From the NCBI RefSeq assembly GCF_001750145.1, contig NZ_CP015732.1, positions 806,001-870,000 on the forward strand: 64,000 nt of DNA, read 5' to 3'. Of this stretch, positions 8,430 through 16,381 are shown piece by piece (the stretch's first letter is position 1; every line of letters begins with the position of its first letter). The stretch is from Arthrobacter sp. U41. Lineage in GTDB: Bacteria; Actinomycetota; Actinomycetes; Actinomycetales; Micrococcaceae. Made by a program: the position numbers and the translations under genes. The notes under the pieces are model-generated. The model saw only the letters and a program-made list of their open reading frames with translations. It ran no database searches and was not told the DNA's origin.

Positions 8430-9386
8430 TCAGTCCCCGTCCTGCGGTGCCGGATCCTGCGGTGATGCGCGCCGCGGGGGCCAGAGGTCGCCGGACACGC
8501 GTGCGGGCCGGGTGCCCGCCGGGGCTGCCAGTTCGGCGCGGATTTCCTCGGCGAGCCGGTAGGTCATGTCCTTGCGCCAGTCGGGCAGGCCGTGGATGTC
8601 GTCGTGGTAGAGCCCGTCCGGGATGGCGGCATCCAGCGCTTCGGCAAGGGCTGCCGGCGACGTCGCGGCGCCGGCAGAGGTGCCGGTCGGCGCCGCGAGG
8701 CGCAGCTGCACGGGGCGCTGGGTGGCGGCGGTGACGGTGAGGACGAGTCCGCCGCCGGCGTCGAGCCTTCCGATCAGCAGCACTCCGGACCGTCCCAGGT
8801 TGCTCAGCGACAGCCGGCGGAACGCCACCCGGGAGGCGAGGGCCGACGCCGGGAGGTGGATGATGCGGAGCAGCTCGCCGGGTGCCAGGCAGTTGCGCCC
8901 GTTCCCGGTGACGAACTGCGCCACCGGGACGGTGCGGCGGGCACCGCCCGGACCGAGCACCGCGGCCACCCCGTCCAGGGCCGCGCAGAGCGAGATCATG
9001 GGACCGGCCGGCAGGGAGGTGCAGAGGTTCCCGCCCACGGTGGACATGTTCCAGACCTTGAAGGACGCCACGAACGAATCGCAGCACGGCCGGATCAGCT
9101 CCAGCGCAGGCCAGGCGGCCGCGTGCGTCCGGCCGGTGTCGCCGGCGGGAAGCGCATAGAGCTCCGCGACGGTGCAGGTGGCCGCGAGCTCAATCCCGGC
9201 TTCCGAGACCGTGATGGCCGGCCAGCCGGTGGAGCCGAGGTCCAGCAGCCGCCGGAGCGGTTCCGCACCGAAGGCGAAGCTGCCGTAGGAAAACAGCACG
9301 GTGCCGCCGGCCAGCCAGGCGTCCCCGGCCCGCCAGTCGGACGGATCCGCGGTGCGGACCACCGCCTCGATGGTGTTCATGTCCAT
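8430..9386 (-). CDS. xanthine dehydrogenase FAD-binding subunit
   Basis: The 318-aa product belongs to the CO dehydrogenase flavoprotein/XDH FAD family. The N-terminal half has AWLAGGTVLFSYGSF and the FAD-pyrophosphate segment VWNMSTVGGNLCTSLPAGPMISLCAALD. The C-terminal half is the CODH-flavoprotein-C fold (LASRVAFRRLSLSNLGRSGVLLIG). It passes electrons from the Fe-S clusters of the downstream fused subunit to NAD+ or another acceptor. AGGAG 5 nt before ATG supports the start. It is first in a two-gene operon, with 2 nt between stop and next start. Confidence 0.88.
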   Translation of the reverse strand: MDMNTIEAVVRTADPSDWRAGDAWLAGGTVLFSYGSFAFGAEPLRRLLDLGSTGWPAITVSEAGIELAATCTVAELYALPAGDTGRTHAAAWPALELIRPCCDSFVASFKVWNMSTVGGNLCTSLPAGPMISLCAALDGVAAVLGPGGARRTVPVAQFVTGNGRNCLAPGELLRIIHLPASALASRVAFRRLSLSNLGRSGVLLIGRLDAGGGLVLTVTAATQRPVQLRLAAPTGTSAGAATSPAALAEALDAAIPDGLYHDDIHGLPDWRKDMTYRLAEEIRAELAAPAGTRPARVSGDLWPPRRASPQDPAPQDGD

Positions 9387-9424
9387 GGCATCTCCTGTTT
9401 ACGGCCGGCCAGGTGCGCCGGAAA

Positions 9425-9486
9425 CCGCTGCGGATTCGGACGTTCGCGGCCCGGATCCCTGTCGCGCCGGTCTGAAAGCGCAGCGG
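9425..9486 (-). terminator. imperfect inverted repeat after the deaminase gene
   Basis: Arms 9425-9441 and 9470-9486 pair at 14 of 17 positions around CCGCTGCG/CGCAGCGG. The gap holds no gene, and the hairpin probably ends the deaminase transcript. It resembles the palindrome at 18086. Confidence 0.4.
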
Positions 9487-9508
9487 AAACGGCAACCCCG
9501 GCCGAGGG

Positions 9509-10003
9509 CTAGTAGTCGGTCCGGCTCTGGAGCCGGTTCCAGGTGGTGAAGGGCTGCAGCACGGGCGGCGCGCCCGGACCGTCCAGCGTCAGCTGCCGCA
9601 CGGGCAGGACGGCATCGGGCCGGTTGTTCTCGAAGAACTCGTAGAACACGGCGTCGTCGAATCCGACCGAGGCGGCGTCGTGGCGGTCGGCGGCGAAAAC
9701 AACGCGGTCCACGCGGGCCCAGAGCGCTGAGGCCAGACACATGGGGCACGGTTCGCAGCTGGTGTACAGCGTTGATCCGCTGAGCTCGAACCGGCCCAGC
9801 TCCGTGCAGGCCCGGCGGATGGCCGTGACCTCGGCGTGGGCGGTGGGATCGTTGGTGGCGGTGACGCGGTTGACGCCGTCGAACGACAGTCCGTCCGCCG
9901 TGACGATGACGGCCCCAAAAGGACCTCCGCTGTCCAGGACGTTGGCCGTGGCCAGCTCGATGGACCGGGCGAGATACGCCTGCGCCGTGACGGTAACGGT
10001 CAT
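9509..10003 (-). CDS. nucleoside/guanine deaminase
   Basis: The 164-aa product is a zinc-dependent deaminase of the CDA/GuaD fold. The metal and proton-shuttle motif is TAHAEVTAIRRAC and the second zinc motif is SCEPCPMCLASALWARVDRVVFAA. The C-terminal FEFF..RPDAVLPVRQL resembles guanine deaminase of the GuaD type rather than TadA. It would deaminate guanine to xanthine, feeding the xanthine dehydrogenase encoded just downstream on the same strand. AAAGGGAG before ATG supports the start. It diverges from uricase across a 459-bp regulatory region. Confidence 0.85.
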   Translation of the reverse strand: MTVTVTAQAYLARSIELATANVLDSGGPFGAVIVTADGLSFDGVNRVTATNDPTAHAEVTAIRRACTELGRFELSGSTLYTSCEPCPMCLASALWARVDRVVFAADRHDAASVGFDDAVFYEFFENNRPDAVLPVRQLTLDGPGAPPVLQPFTTWNRLQSRTDY

Positions 10004-10194
10004 GATGCGACTCCCTTTGCTGTGGAAGCCGGTTTCCCGAGGCGGACAGGTGAGCCAGCTGCGTCGGTTATCAGCTTCCGCGTGCGCGTTGAAGGATAAG
10101 TTGCGCCTGGTAGATAGCCTCCCGAGTCCCGGGTGCCCGCCTTTGACACCAGCGAGACTAGCAGCGGAATGGGGACTGCGCCATTGTCTTAGGG

Positions 10195-10250
10195 AAGATC
10201 AGTTCCGTGATGTGAAATGGGTGTTTCCGTGTTTTCACCATGCTGATCTT
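10195..10250. promoter_or_regulatory. nested inverted repeats in the deaminase-uricase divergent region
   Basis: An outer pair AAGATCAG (10195-10202) and CTGATCTT (10243-10250) encloses an inner pair GTGAAA (10212-10217) and TTTCAC (10233-10238). They lie just upstream of a possible uricase promoter, as expected for a regulator site controlling the divergent genes. Confidence 0.45.
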
Positions 10251-10254
10251 TTTG

Positions 10255-10283
10255 TGTACAGCACCGACCGGACGGGTTAGCCT
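10255..10283 (+). promoter_or_regulatory. possible promoter upstream of uricase
   Basis: TGTACA and TAGCCT are spaced by 17 nt, predicting a start near 10290 and a leader of about 170 nt before the uricase ATG. Confidence 0.35.
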
Positions 10284-10339
10284 GAGGGTAATTCGTGGCC
10301 CCGGCCGCGTGACCTGGGAGCAGCAGGCAGGGTTGTAAT

Positions 10340-10371
10340 GAGCTGGCGTCAATTGGCGTCGGCTCTTTTTT
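10340..10371 (+). terminator. intrinsic terminator-like hairpin in the uricase leader
   Basis: Arms GAGCTGGCG (10340-10348) and CGTCGGCTC (10357-10365) form a 9-bp stem with two G-U pairs, followed at once by six T residues. A run of T is rare in this GC-rich DNA. It is placed to end a short RNA or to attenuate uricase transcription. Confidence 0.5.
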
Positions 10372-10462
10372 GTGGGCCGGCGAGAAGGCAACGAACGCGA
10401 AACGCGGGCGAAATTTCTGTGTGGGACTTTGATTCCACCTACCGGAAGTTGGGAAATCCACC

Positions 10463-11371
10463 ATGAACAACAAGATCGTCCTTGGACCGAACCAGTACGG
10501 CAAAGCCGAAGTCCGCGTCGTCAAGATCACCCGCGACACCCCGCGCCACGAGATCGAAGACCTCAACGTCACCTCACAGCTGCGCGGCGACTTCGCCGCG
10601 GCGCACCTTGCCGGCGACAACAGCCACGTGGTGGCCACGGACACGCAGAAGAACACCATTTACGCCTTCGCCCGGGAGGGCATCGGTTCCCCGGAGGCGT
10701 TCCTTCTCCGGCTCGGGGAGCATTTCACGTCGAGCTTCGACTGGGTGACCGGCGGCCGCTGGGAGGCCGAGTCCTACCGCTGGGACCGCATCCAGGCCCA
10801 CGGCGCCGCCCACGACCACTCCTTCGTGCGCACCGGCCAGGAGGTCCGGACCGCAGTGCTGGTCCGCGACGGCGCGGACCGGCACCTCATCTCGGGGCTC
10901 AAGGACCTCACCGTCCTGAAGTCCACGCAGTCGGGCTTCGCCGGCTACCCGCGGGACAAGTACACCACCCTGCCGGAGACCGCCGACCGGATCCTCGCCA
11001 CCGAGGTGTCCGCCCGCTGGCGCTACAAGACCGGGACGGATTTCGGTTCCCTCGATTTCAACAAGAGCTACGGGGACGTCAAGGCCCTCCTGCTGGAGGG
11101 TTTCGCCGAAAAGTACTCACACGCCCTGCAGCAGACCCTGTTCGACATGGGCGCCAAGGTCCTGGAAGCACACAGCGGGATCGATGAAATCAGGTTCTCG
11201 ATGCCGAACAAGCACCACTTCCTGGTGGACCTCTCGCCGTTTGGCCTCGACAACCCCAACGAGGTTTTCTTTGCCGCTGACCGCCCGTACGGCCTGATCG
11301 AGGCGACGGTCCAGCGCGAAGATGCGGAGCCGGCCGAAGCCGCCTGGTCCGGCATCGCGGGATTCTGCTAG
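10463..11371 (+). CDS. urate oxidase (uricase)
   Basis: The 302-aa cofactor-free urate oxidase converts urate to 5-hydroxyisourate, the substrate of UraH. Family features are the opening LGPNQYGKAEVRVVKITRDTPRHEIEDLNVTSQLRGDF, the TDTQKNTIYAFAREGIGSPEAFLLRLG segment containing the catalytic Thr region, SGFAGYPRDKYTTLPET, and the C-terminal IDEIRFSMPNKHHFLVDLSPFGLDNPNEVFFAADRPYG. Its length is full. It has a long leader carrying a terminator-like hairpin, so its expression may be controlled after initiation. Confidence 0.95.
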   Translation: MNNKIVLGPNQYGKAEVRVVKITRDTPRHEIEDLNVTSQLRGDFAAAHLAGDNSHVVATDTQKNTIYAFAREGIGSPEAFLLRLGEHFTSSFDWVTGGRWEAESYRWDRIQAHGAAHDHSFVRTGQEVRTAVLVRDGADRHLISGLKDLTVLKSTQSGFAGYPRDKYTTLPETADRILATEVSARWRYKTGTDFGSLDFNKSYGDVKALLLEGFAEKYSHALQQTLFDMGAKVLEAHSGIDEIRFSMPNKHHFLVDLSPFGLDNPNEVFFAADRPYGLIEATVQREDAEPAEAAWSGIAGFC

Positions 11372-11494
11372 GAGCAGCCTTACGCCGCCGGGGACGCTAG
11401 TGTGTTCGCCATGACCAGGCTCCGCCGGAAAGCGTTCCGGTCATCGCCTGACGCCTGATTCGCAGCACGATTCGCAGCCTAGGAAAGGACCACG

Positions 11495-11671
11495 ATGGCT
11501 CTCACCCTTTCAGCCCACTGCCCTGCTGACCGTGCGGAGGAGATTCCCACCCCCGAGGACCTGGTGTTCCTTGAGCAACTGCACCAGCGATTCGCCTGCA
11601 CCCGCGGGGATCTGCTCTCCGGGGACTGCACGGACTTCCTCACCATTCCGGCCCACGAACTGGCGGGCTGA
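11495..11671 (+). pseudogene. malate synthase A remnant (internally deleted, frame kept)
   Basis: The 58-codon frame has a ribosome binding site (AGGAAAGG) and joins the two ends of malate synthase A. Codons about 12-40 (ADRAEEIPTPEDLVFLEQLHQRFACTRGDLL) match the N-terminal helix of AceB, which in E. coli reads ILTAEAVEFLTELV...RNKLLAAR. The last codons (DCTDFLTIPAHELAG) match its C-terminal end (DELIDFLTLPGYRLLA). Around 470 residues holding the whole active site are missing, so no activity is possible. The next gene starts 3 nt after the stop, so the remnant may persist only as a translational leader. Malate synthase would consume the glyoxylate made by allantoin breakdown. Confidence 0.75.
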
Positions 11672-11674
11672 GCG

Positions 11675-12988
11675 GTGGCCCTGCCGCCGTCCGGGTCCCT
11701 GACGGGCGCCGACCTGGGCAGGATCGACGCCCAGCTCGCGGCGACGGACCTGCTGCTGGAGCGGGACTATCCGGGCGACGACGGCACCCGCCAGCCGGTG
11801 CACACCGTCTATGTCCCGGCGGACCGCTTCACTCCGGGCTTCGCAGCGGACTGGGGCGCGCAGGCGCTGGCCGCCGCCGAAGCCCACGGCGGGCTGGAGC
11901 GCCTTGGCGCCCTGCTCGGCCAGGACCCCGCGCTGGCCGCCGCCGTCGCACCCCGCGTGGCCGCGAAGCTCGGCGGCGAGCCGATCGAGGATCTCCGGCT
12001 GGACTTCGAGGACGGCTACGGGGACCGGGGTGACGACGCCGAAGACGCCGACGCCGTCGCCGCCGCGGCCGCCGTCGGGGCCGCGGCAGCGGACGGCACC
12101 GCGCCGCCGTTCATCGGGATCCGCTTCAAGTGCCTTGAGGCGGCAACCCGGGCCCGCGGGCTGCGCACCCTGGACCTGTTCATCTCCAGCCTGGCCGCCG
12201 CCGGCGAGCTCCCGGCAGGACTGGTCCTCACCCTGCCCAAGGTCACCACCGTGGCGCAGGTGCAGGCCATGGCGTACGCCGTGTCCCGGCTGGAGGAACT
12301 CCACTCGCTGCCCGCCGGCCGCCTGCGCTTTGAGGTCCAGGTGGAAACGCCGCAGCTGATCCTGGGCCCGGACGGCACGTCCCCGGTGGCGCAGCTGCCG
12401 CACGCGGTCCCCGGGCGGATCAGCGCCCTGCACTACGGCACCTACGACTACTCGGCGTCCCTGCAGATCTCCGCGGAATACCAGTCGATGGAACACCCGG
12501 CGGCGGATTACGCCAAGGAGGTGATGCAGCTCGCCGTCGCGGGAACCGGCATCCGGCTCTCCGACGGGTCCAGCAACGTCCTGCCCGTCGGCGACGGGGT
12601 GCTGGACGCCTGGCGGCTCCACGGCCGGCTGGTCCGCCGCTCGCTGGAACGCGGCTACTACCAGGGCTGGGACCTGCACCCGGCCCAGCTGCCGAGCCGC
12701 TTCGCCGCCACCTACGCGTTCTACCGGCAGGGCCTTCCGGCCGCCGCCGCGCGGCTCCGCAGCTACGGGGAGGGCACCGAGGGCGGCGTGCTGGACGAAC
12801 CCGCCACCGCCAGGGCCCTGGCGGCCTTCGTGCTGCGCGGCATCCAGTGCGGGGCCGCCGGCGCGGAGGAAGTCCGCGAACTGACCGGGCTCGGGCTTCC
12901 CCGGCTCACCGTCCTGGCACACCCCCGGCTGGCGCAGGCCGCCGGCTCCCACAACCGCCGGCCCGCCCACCCAGGAGTGCACCCATGA
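11675..12988 (+). CDS. DUF6986 protein, HpcH/HpaI aldolase-citrate lyase-like
   Basis: The 437-aa product starts at a GTG 3 nt after the malate synthase remnant. It looks like a distant member of the CitE/HpcH TIM-barrel group. Candidate metal-site acidics are in IEDLRLDFEDGYGDRGDDAED and RLRFEVQVETPQLILGPDG, and the barrel strands GLVLTLPKVTTV and RISALHYGTYDYSASL are conserved-looking. Family members act on malyl-, citramalyl- or 2-keto-4-hydroxy acids, so a reaction with glyoxylate is attractive here but is only inference. It overlaps allE by 4 bp (ATGA). Confidence 0.75.
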   Translation: MALPPSGSLTGADLGRIDAQLAATDLLLERDYPGDDGTRQPVHTVYVPADRFTPGFAADWGAQALAAAEAHGGLERLGALLGQDPALAAAVAPRVAAKLGGEPIEDLRLDFEDGYGDRGDDAEDADAVAAAAAVGAAAADGTAPPFIGIRFKCLEAATRARGLRTLDLFISSLAAAGELPAGLVLTLPKVTTVAQVQAMAYAVSRLEELHSLPAGRLRFEVQVETPQLILGPDGTSPVAQLPHAVPGRISALHYGTYDYSASLQISAEYQSMEHPAADYAKEVMQLAVAGTGIRLSDGSSNVLPVGDGVLDAWRLHGRLVRRSLERGYYQGWDLHPAQLPSRFAATYAFYRQGLPAAAARLRSYGEGTEGGVLDEPATARALAAFVLRGIQCGAAGAEEVRELTGLGLPRLTVLAHPRLAQAAGSHNRRPAHPGVHP

Positions 12989-13836
12989 GCAACTATTTCT
13001 CTCCCGACGGCGGGCTGCCGCCGCAGACCCAACTCCTCACCGACCGCGCCGTGGTCAAGGAGGCCTACACGGTCATCCCCAAGGGGGTGCTGCGCGACAT
13101 CGTCACGTCCAACCTTCCCGGCTGGACCGGGACCCGGGCCTGGATCATCGCCCGGCCCATCGCCGGCTTCGCCACGACGTTCTCGCAGTTGATCGTGGAA
13201 GTCGCCCCGGGCGGCGGCAGCGACAAGCCCGAGGCGGAGGCCGGCGTCGAAGGCGTCATCTTCCTCACCAAAGGCGAGCTGACGCTGACGCTCGACGGCG
13301 GGACCCACCATCTGGAGGCCGGCGGCTACGCCTACCTCGCCGCGGGCTCGGACTGGAAGGTCTCCAACGATGCCGCCGGCGGGGACCCCGCCGGGGCTGC
13401 CGGAGGGGATAGCGGCGGGGCTGCCAGTTTCCAGTGGATCCGCAAGGCCTACGAGCCGCTGGACGGATACACCGCGAAGTCCTTCGTGACCCGGGACCAG
13501 GACATCGAGCCGCGGCCCATGCCGGACACCAACGGCGTCTGGGCGACCACCCGCTTTGTGGACCCGGACGATCTGGCCCACGACATGCACGTCAACATCG
13601 TCACCTTCCAGCCCGGCGGCACCATCCCGTTCGCCGAAACCCATGTGATGGAACACGGGCTCTTCGTCCTGGAGGGCAAAGCGGTCTACCGGCTCAACGA
13701 CGACTGGGTGGAAGTCGAGGCCGGGGACTTCATGTGGCTCCGCGCCTTCTGCCCGCAGGCCTGCTACGCCGGCGGGCCGGGCCCGTTCCGCTACCTGCTC
13801 TACAAGGACGTCAACCGCCAGATCCGCCTTACCTGA
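12985..13836 (+). CDS. allE: (S)-ureidoglycine aminohydrolase
   Basis: The 283-aa bicupin protein hydrolyses S-ureidoglycine to S-ureidoglycolate and ammonia using a Mn site. The first cupin spans roughly residues 40-135 (SQLIVEVAPGGGSDKPEAEAGVEGVIFLTKGELTL), the second about 190-275 (MHVNIVTFQPGGTIPFAETHVMEHGLFVLEGKAVYRLNDDWVEVEAGDFMWL, with E, H, H ligands). A Gly/Ala-rich insertion (AAGGDPAGAAGGDSGGAA) separates them. The ATG lies in the stop of the DUF6986 gene. The enzyme usually follows allantoate amidohydrolase, which is not in this window. Confidence 0.9.
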   Translation: MSNYFSPDGGLPPQTQLLTDRAVVKEAYTVIPKGVLRDIVTSNLPGWTGTRAWIIARPIAGFATTFSQLIVEVAPGGGSDKPEAEAGVEGVIFLTKGELTLTLDGGTHHLEAGGYAYLAAGSDWKVSNDAAGGDPAGAAGGDSGGAASFQWIRKAYEPLDGYTAKSFVTRDQDIEPRPMPDTNGVWATTRFVDPDDLAHDMHVNIVTFQPGGTIPFAETHVMEHGLFVLEGKAVYRLNDDWVEVEAGDFMWLRAFCPQACYAGGPGPFRYLLYKDVNRQIRLT

Positions 13837-13888
13837 GAATTTTTGCCTCCCGCAGAACGCCGGCCGGCCCCACCCCTGAAAGGGACAA

Positions 13889-15262
13889 ATGACTTCCACG
13901 ATTGACAACACCGTTCTGCCGCTCCGGCACGATCCCGACGGCGCCCGACGGGCGTACGAACTGGACCGCAAGCACGTCTTCCACTCATGGTCCGCCCAGG
14001 ACCTCCTGGACCCGATGGTCATCACCGCGGCCGAGGGATCCCATGTCTGGGACGGTGAGGGCAAGAAGTATCTGGATTTCTCGTCCCAGCTGGTCAACAC
14101 GAATATCGGCCACCAGCACCCTGCCGTCGTGGCCGCGATCACGGCCCAGGCCGCGAAGCTCTGCACCATCGCCCCGAGCTACGTCAATGACGCGCGCTCC
14201 GAGGCAGCCCGCCTGATCGCGGAGCGGACCCCCGGCGAGCTCGACAAGATCTTCTTCACCAACGGCGGAGCGGACGCCAACGAGCACGCCGTCCGGATGG
14301 CACGGCTGCACACCGGCCGGCACAAGGTCCTCTCCGCCTACCGCTCGTACCACGGCGGTACCGAGCTCGCCGTGAACCTCACGGGGGATCCGCGCCGCTG
14401 GGCCAGTGACAACGCGAGCACCGGCACCGTCCACTTCTTCCCGCCCTACCTGTACCGCACCGCCTTCCACGCCACGACGCAGGAGGAGGAAAGCCAGCGA
14501 GCCCTGGAACACCTCGAACAGCTCGTCAGTTTCGAAGGCCCGTCCACGATCGCGGCGCTGATGCTGGAATCGATTCCCGGGACCGCCGGCATCTACCTGC
14601 CCCCGCCCGGGTATCTCCAGGGAGTGCGGGAACTGTGCACCCGGCACGGCATCATCCTCATCGCCGACGAGGTCATGGCCGGTTTCGGCAGGACCGGCAA
14701 GTGGTTCGCCATCGAGCACTTCGACGTCGTCCCCGACCTGCTCACCTTCGCTAAAGGCGTGAACTCCGGCTATGTCCCGCTCGGCGGGGTGGCCATCAGC
14801 CCCGAAATCGCGGCCACGTTCGGAAAGCGTGTTTATCCGGGTGGCCTGACCTACTCCGGCCATCCGCTCGCCACCGCGGCCGCGGTGGCCACCATCAACG
14901 CGATGGAGGACGAACAGATCGTGCAGCAGGCAGCGTCGCTCGGTGAGACCGTGATCGGGCCGGCCCTGTCCGACTTCGCGGAAAACCATCGCTCGGTGGG
15001 CGAAGTCCGGGGAACCGGGGTGTTTTGGGCCATCGAACTGGTCAAGAACCGCGAGACCCGCGAGCCCATGGCCGCGTACGGCAGTTCCAGCCCGGAAATG
15101 AACCAGCTGGTGGCGGCCTGCAAGTCCCGCGGCTTGCTCCCGTTCGCAAATTTCAACCGTATTCACGTTGTGCCCCCGTGCAACATCAGCGCCGCCGACG
15201 CCCGAACCGGCCTGGCTATCCTGGACGAAGTTCTCGAAATCGCAGACGGTTTGACCAGCTGA
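13889..15262 (+). CDS. PLP-dependent class III aminotransferase
   Basis: The 457-aa fold-type I aminotransferase has a cofactor Asp in LIADEVMAGFGRTGKWF and the Schiff-base Lys at residue 289 (LLTFAKGVNSGYVPLGGV). GGADANEHAVRMAR is the usual phosphate-binding turn. By place in the cluster it may move an amino group from a ureide or glyoxylate/glycine-level intermediate. Known ureidoglycine-glyoxylate aminotransferases belong to class V, so that assignment is not supported. AAAGGGACAA before ATG supports the start. It follows allE by 52 nt. Confidence 0.85.
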   Translation: MTSTIDNTVLPLRHDPDGARRAYELDRKHVFHSWSAQDLLDPMVITAAEGSHVWDGEGKKYLDFSSQLVNTNIGHQHPAVVAAITAQAAKLCTIAPSYVNDARSEAARLIAERTPGELDKIFFTNGGADANEHAVRMARLHTGRHKVLSAYRSYHGGTELAVNLTGDPRRWASDNASTGTVHFFPPYLYRTAFHATTQEEESQRALEHLEQLVSFEGPSTIAALMLESIPGTAGIYLPPPGYLQGVRELCTRHGIILIADEVMAGFGRTGKWFAIEHFDVVPDLLTFAKGVNSGYVPLGGVAISPEIAATFGKRVYPGGLTYSGHPLATAAAVATINAMEDEQIVQQAASLGETVIGPALSDFAENHRSVGEVRGTGVFWAIELVKNRETREPMAAYGSSSPEMNQLVAACKSRGLLPFANFNRIHVVPPCNISAADARTGLAILDEVLEIADGLTS

Positions 15263-15273
15263 CGTTGCCGCCA

Positions 15274-15317
15274 CGCCGTGACCTGCCGTCCCCGGGTTGG
15301 GTCGGCAGGTCACGGCG
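15274..15317 (+). terminator. 15-bp stem hairpin after the aminotransferase gene
   Basis: Arms CGCCGTGACCTGCCG (15274-15288) and its exact complement (15303-15317) begin 12 nt after the stop, with a 14-nt loop. Confidence 0.6.
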
Positions 15318-15373
15318 TTGTGGAGCGCAAGCGGGGCGGTACCGGTGCCGGTCAGCTGCTTGGCGGGGCTTGC

Positions 15374-15379
15374 TAGCCT
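15374..15379 (+). promoter_or_regulatory. -10 box of the small membrane protein gene, leaderless type
   Basis: TAGCCT is followed by 6 nt and the GTG at 15386. Confidence 0.4.
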
Positions 15380-15385
15380 GAGGGG

Positions 15386-15547
15386 GTGAAGTATGAGTCC
15401 CTGTGGATCGGAATGCTGATTGGCGCCGCGATCGGCCTTGTCATCGGAGTCGTTACCGCCGACAAGCCGTTCACCGGCCTGTTGATCGGCATTGCCGTCG
15501 GGGCGCTGGTGGGTCTGGCGGCCCGGAAGGACCCCACCAAGGGGTAG
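15386..15547 (+). CDS. small two-helix membrane protein (53 aa)
   Basis: The frame opens at GTG and reads MKYESLWIGMLIGAAIGLVIGVVTADKPFTGLLIGIAVGALVGLAARKDPTKG. It has two glycine-zipper-like hydrophobic helices joined by TADKPFTG and a basic tail. A promoter box immediately upstream, good hydropathy and a stop just before the next ribosome binding site make it credible. Function is unknown; small proteins of this kind resemble glycine-zipper membrane peptides. Confidence 0.6.
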   Translation: MKYESLWIGMLIGAAIGLVIGVVTADKPFTGLLIGIAVGALVGLAARKDPTKG

Positions 15548-15580
15548 CGAAGTCCCCTTGCCCCACCGGAAGGACCCACC

Positions 15581-16381
15581 ATGACGTACACCGTGAACTG
15601 CTCCATCCTGCTGACCGAACTGCCCCTGCTCGAGCGGCCCGCCGCGGCGAAGAATGCCGGCTTCGACGCCGTCGAGTTCTGGTGGCCCTTCGCGTCGTCA
15701 GTCCCCGGCGACGCCGAGCTCACGCGCTTCGAGCGGGCGGTCACCGACGCGGGCGTCCAGCTCACCGGCCTCAACTTCAATGCCGGGGACATGCCGGCCG
15801 GGGACCGGGGCCTGGTGTCCTGGCCGGGCCGCTCCTCCGAGTTCAGGGACAACATCGACGTCGTGGCCGGCATCGGCGGACGGCTCGGCTGCAAGTTGTT
15901 CAATGCGCTCCACGGCAACCGGGAGGACGGTCATACCCCGGAGTCCCAGGACGAGCTGGCGGTTGGCAACCTCGCGGCCGCGGCCGCCGGCGTGGCCCGC
16001 ATTGGCGGCACCGTGCTGCTCGAACCGGTCAGCGGCGCCCCGCGCTACCCGCTCCGCACGGCCGAGGACGCCCTCCGGGTCATCTCCCGCGTGACGGCGG
16101 AAACGGGTGCCGGGAACATCAAGCTCCTCGCCGACTTCTATCACCTCTCGGTCAACGGCGACGACGTGGCCGCCGTCATCGAGAAGCACGCCCAGGACTT
16201 CGGCCACATCCAGATCGCCGACAGCCCGGGCCGCGGCGCTCCCGGGACCGGGGCGCTGCCCCTCGGCGACTGGATCGCGCGCAGCCGCCAGCTCGGCTAC
16301 GAAGGCTACATCTCCCTCGAATACAAGGAACCGGCGGAAACCGCCTTCGACTGGATTGCCCGCCAGCGCGCGTCCTCCTGA
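15581..16381 (+). CDS. hyi: hydroxypyruvate isomerase family TIM-barrel protein
   Basis: The 266-aa product matches the Hyi/OtnI branch of xylose-isomerase-like barrels. It opens VNCSILLTELPLLERPAAAKNAGFDAVEFWWPF. Metal-ligand residues are visible in VLLEPVSGAPRYPL (Glu), IKLLADFYHLSVNGDD (Asp/His), FGHIQIADSPGRGAPGTG (His) and YISLEYKEP (Glu). Hydroxypyruvate isomerase interconverts hydroxypyruvate and tartronate semialdehyde, which forms from two glyoxylate molecules, so it fits the allantoin pathway. The reductase that normally follows it is not seen in the next 290 bp. GGAAGGACC before ATG supports the start. Confidence 0.88.
   Translation: MTYTVNCSILLTELPLLERPAAAKNAGFDAVEFWWPFASSVPGDAELTRFERAVTDAGVQLTGLNFNAGDMPAGDRGLVSWPGRSSEFRDNIDVVAGIGGRLGCKLFNALHGNREDGHTPESQDELAVGNLAAAAAGVARIGGTVLLEPVSGAPRYPLRTAEDALRVISRVTAETGAGNIKLLADFYHLSVNGDDVAAVIEKHAQDFGHIQIADSPGRGAPGTGALPLGDWIARSRQLGYEGYISLEYKEPAETAFDWIARQRASS

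Noticed and set aside
5581..8562. 993-codon frame on the plus strand across the xanthine dehydrogenase gene
   Set aside because: It is antisense to the well-supported minus-strand gene and gives Gly/Arg/Val-rich sequence without domain motifs.
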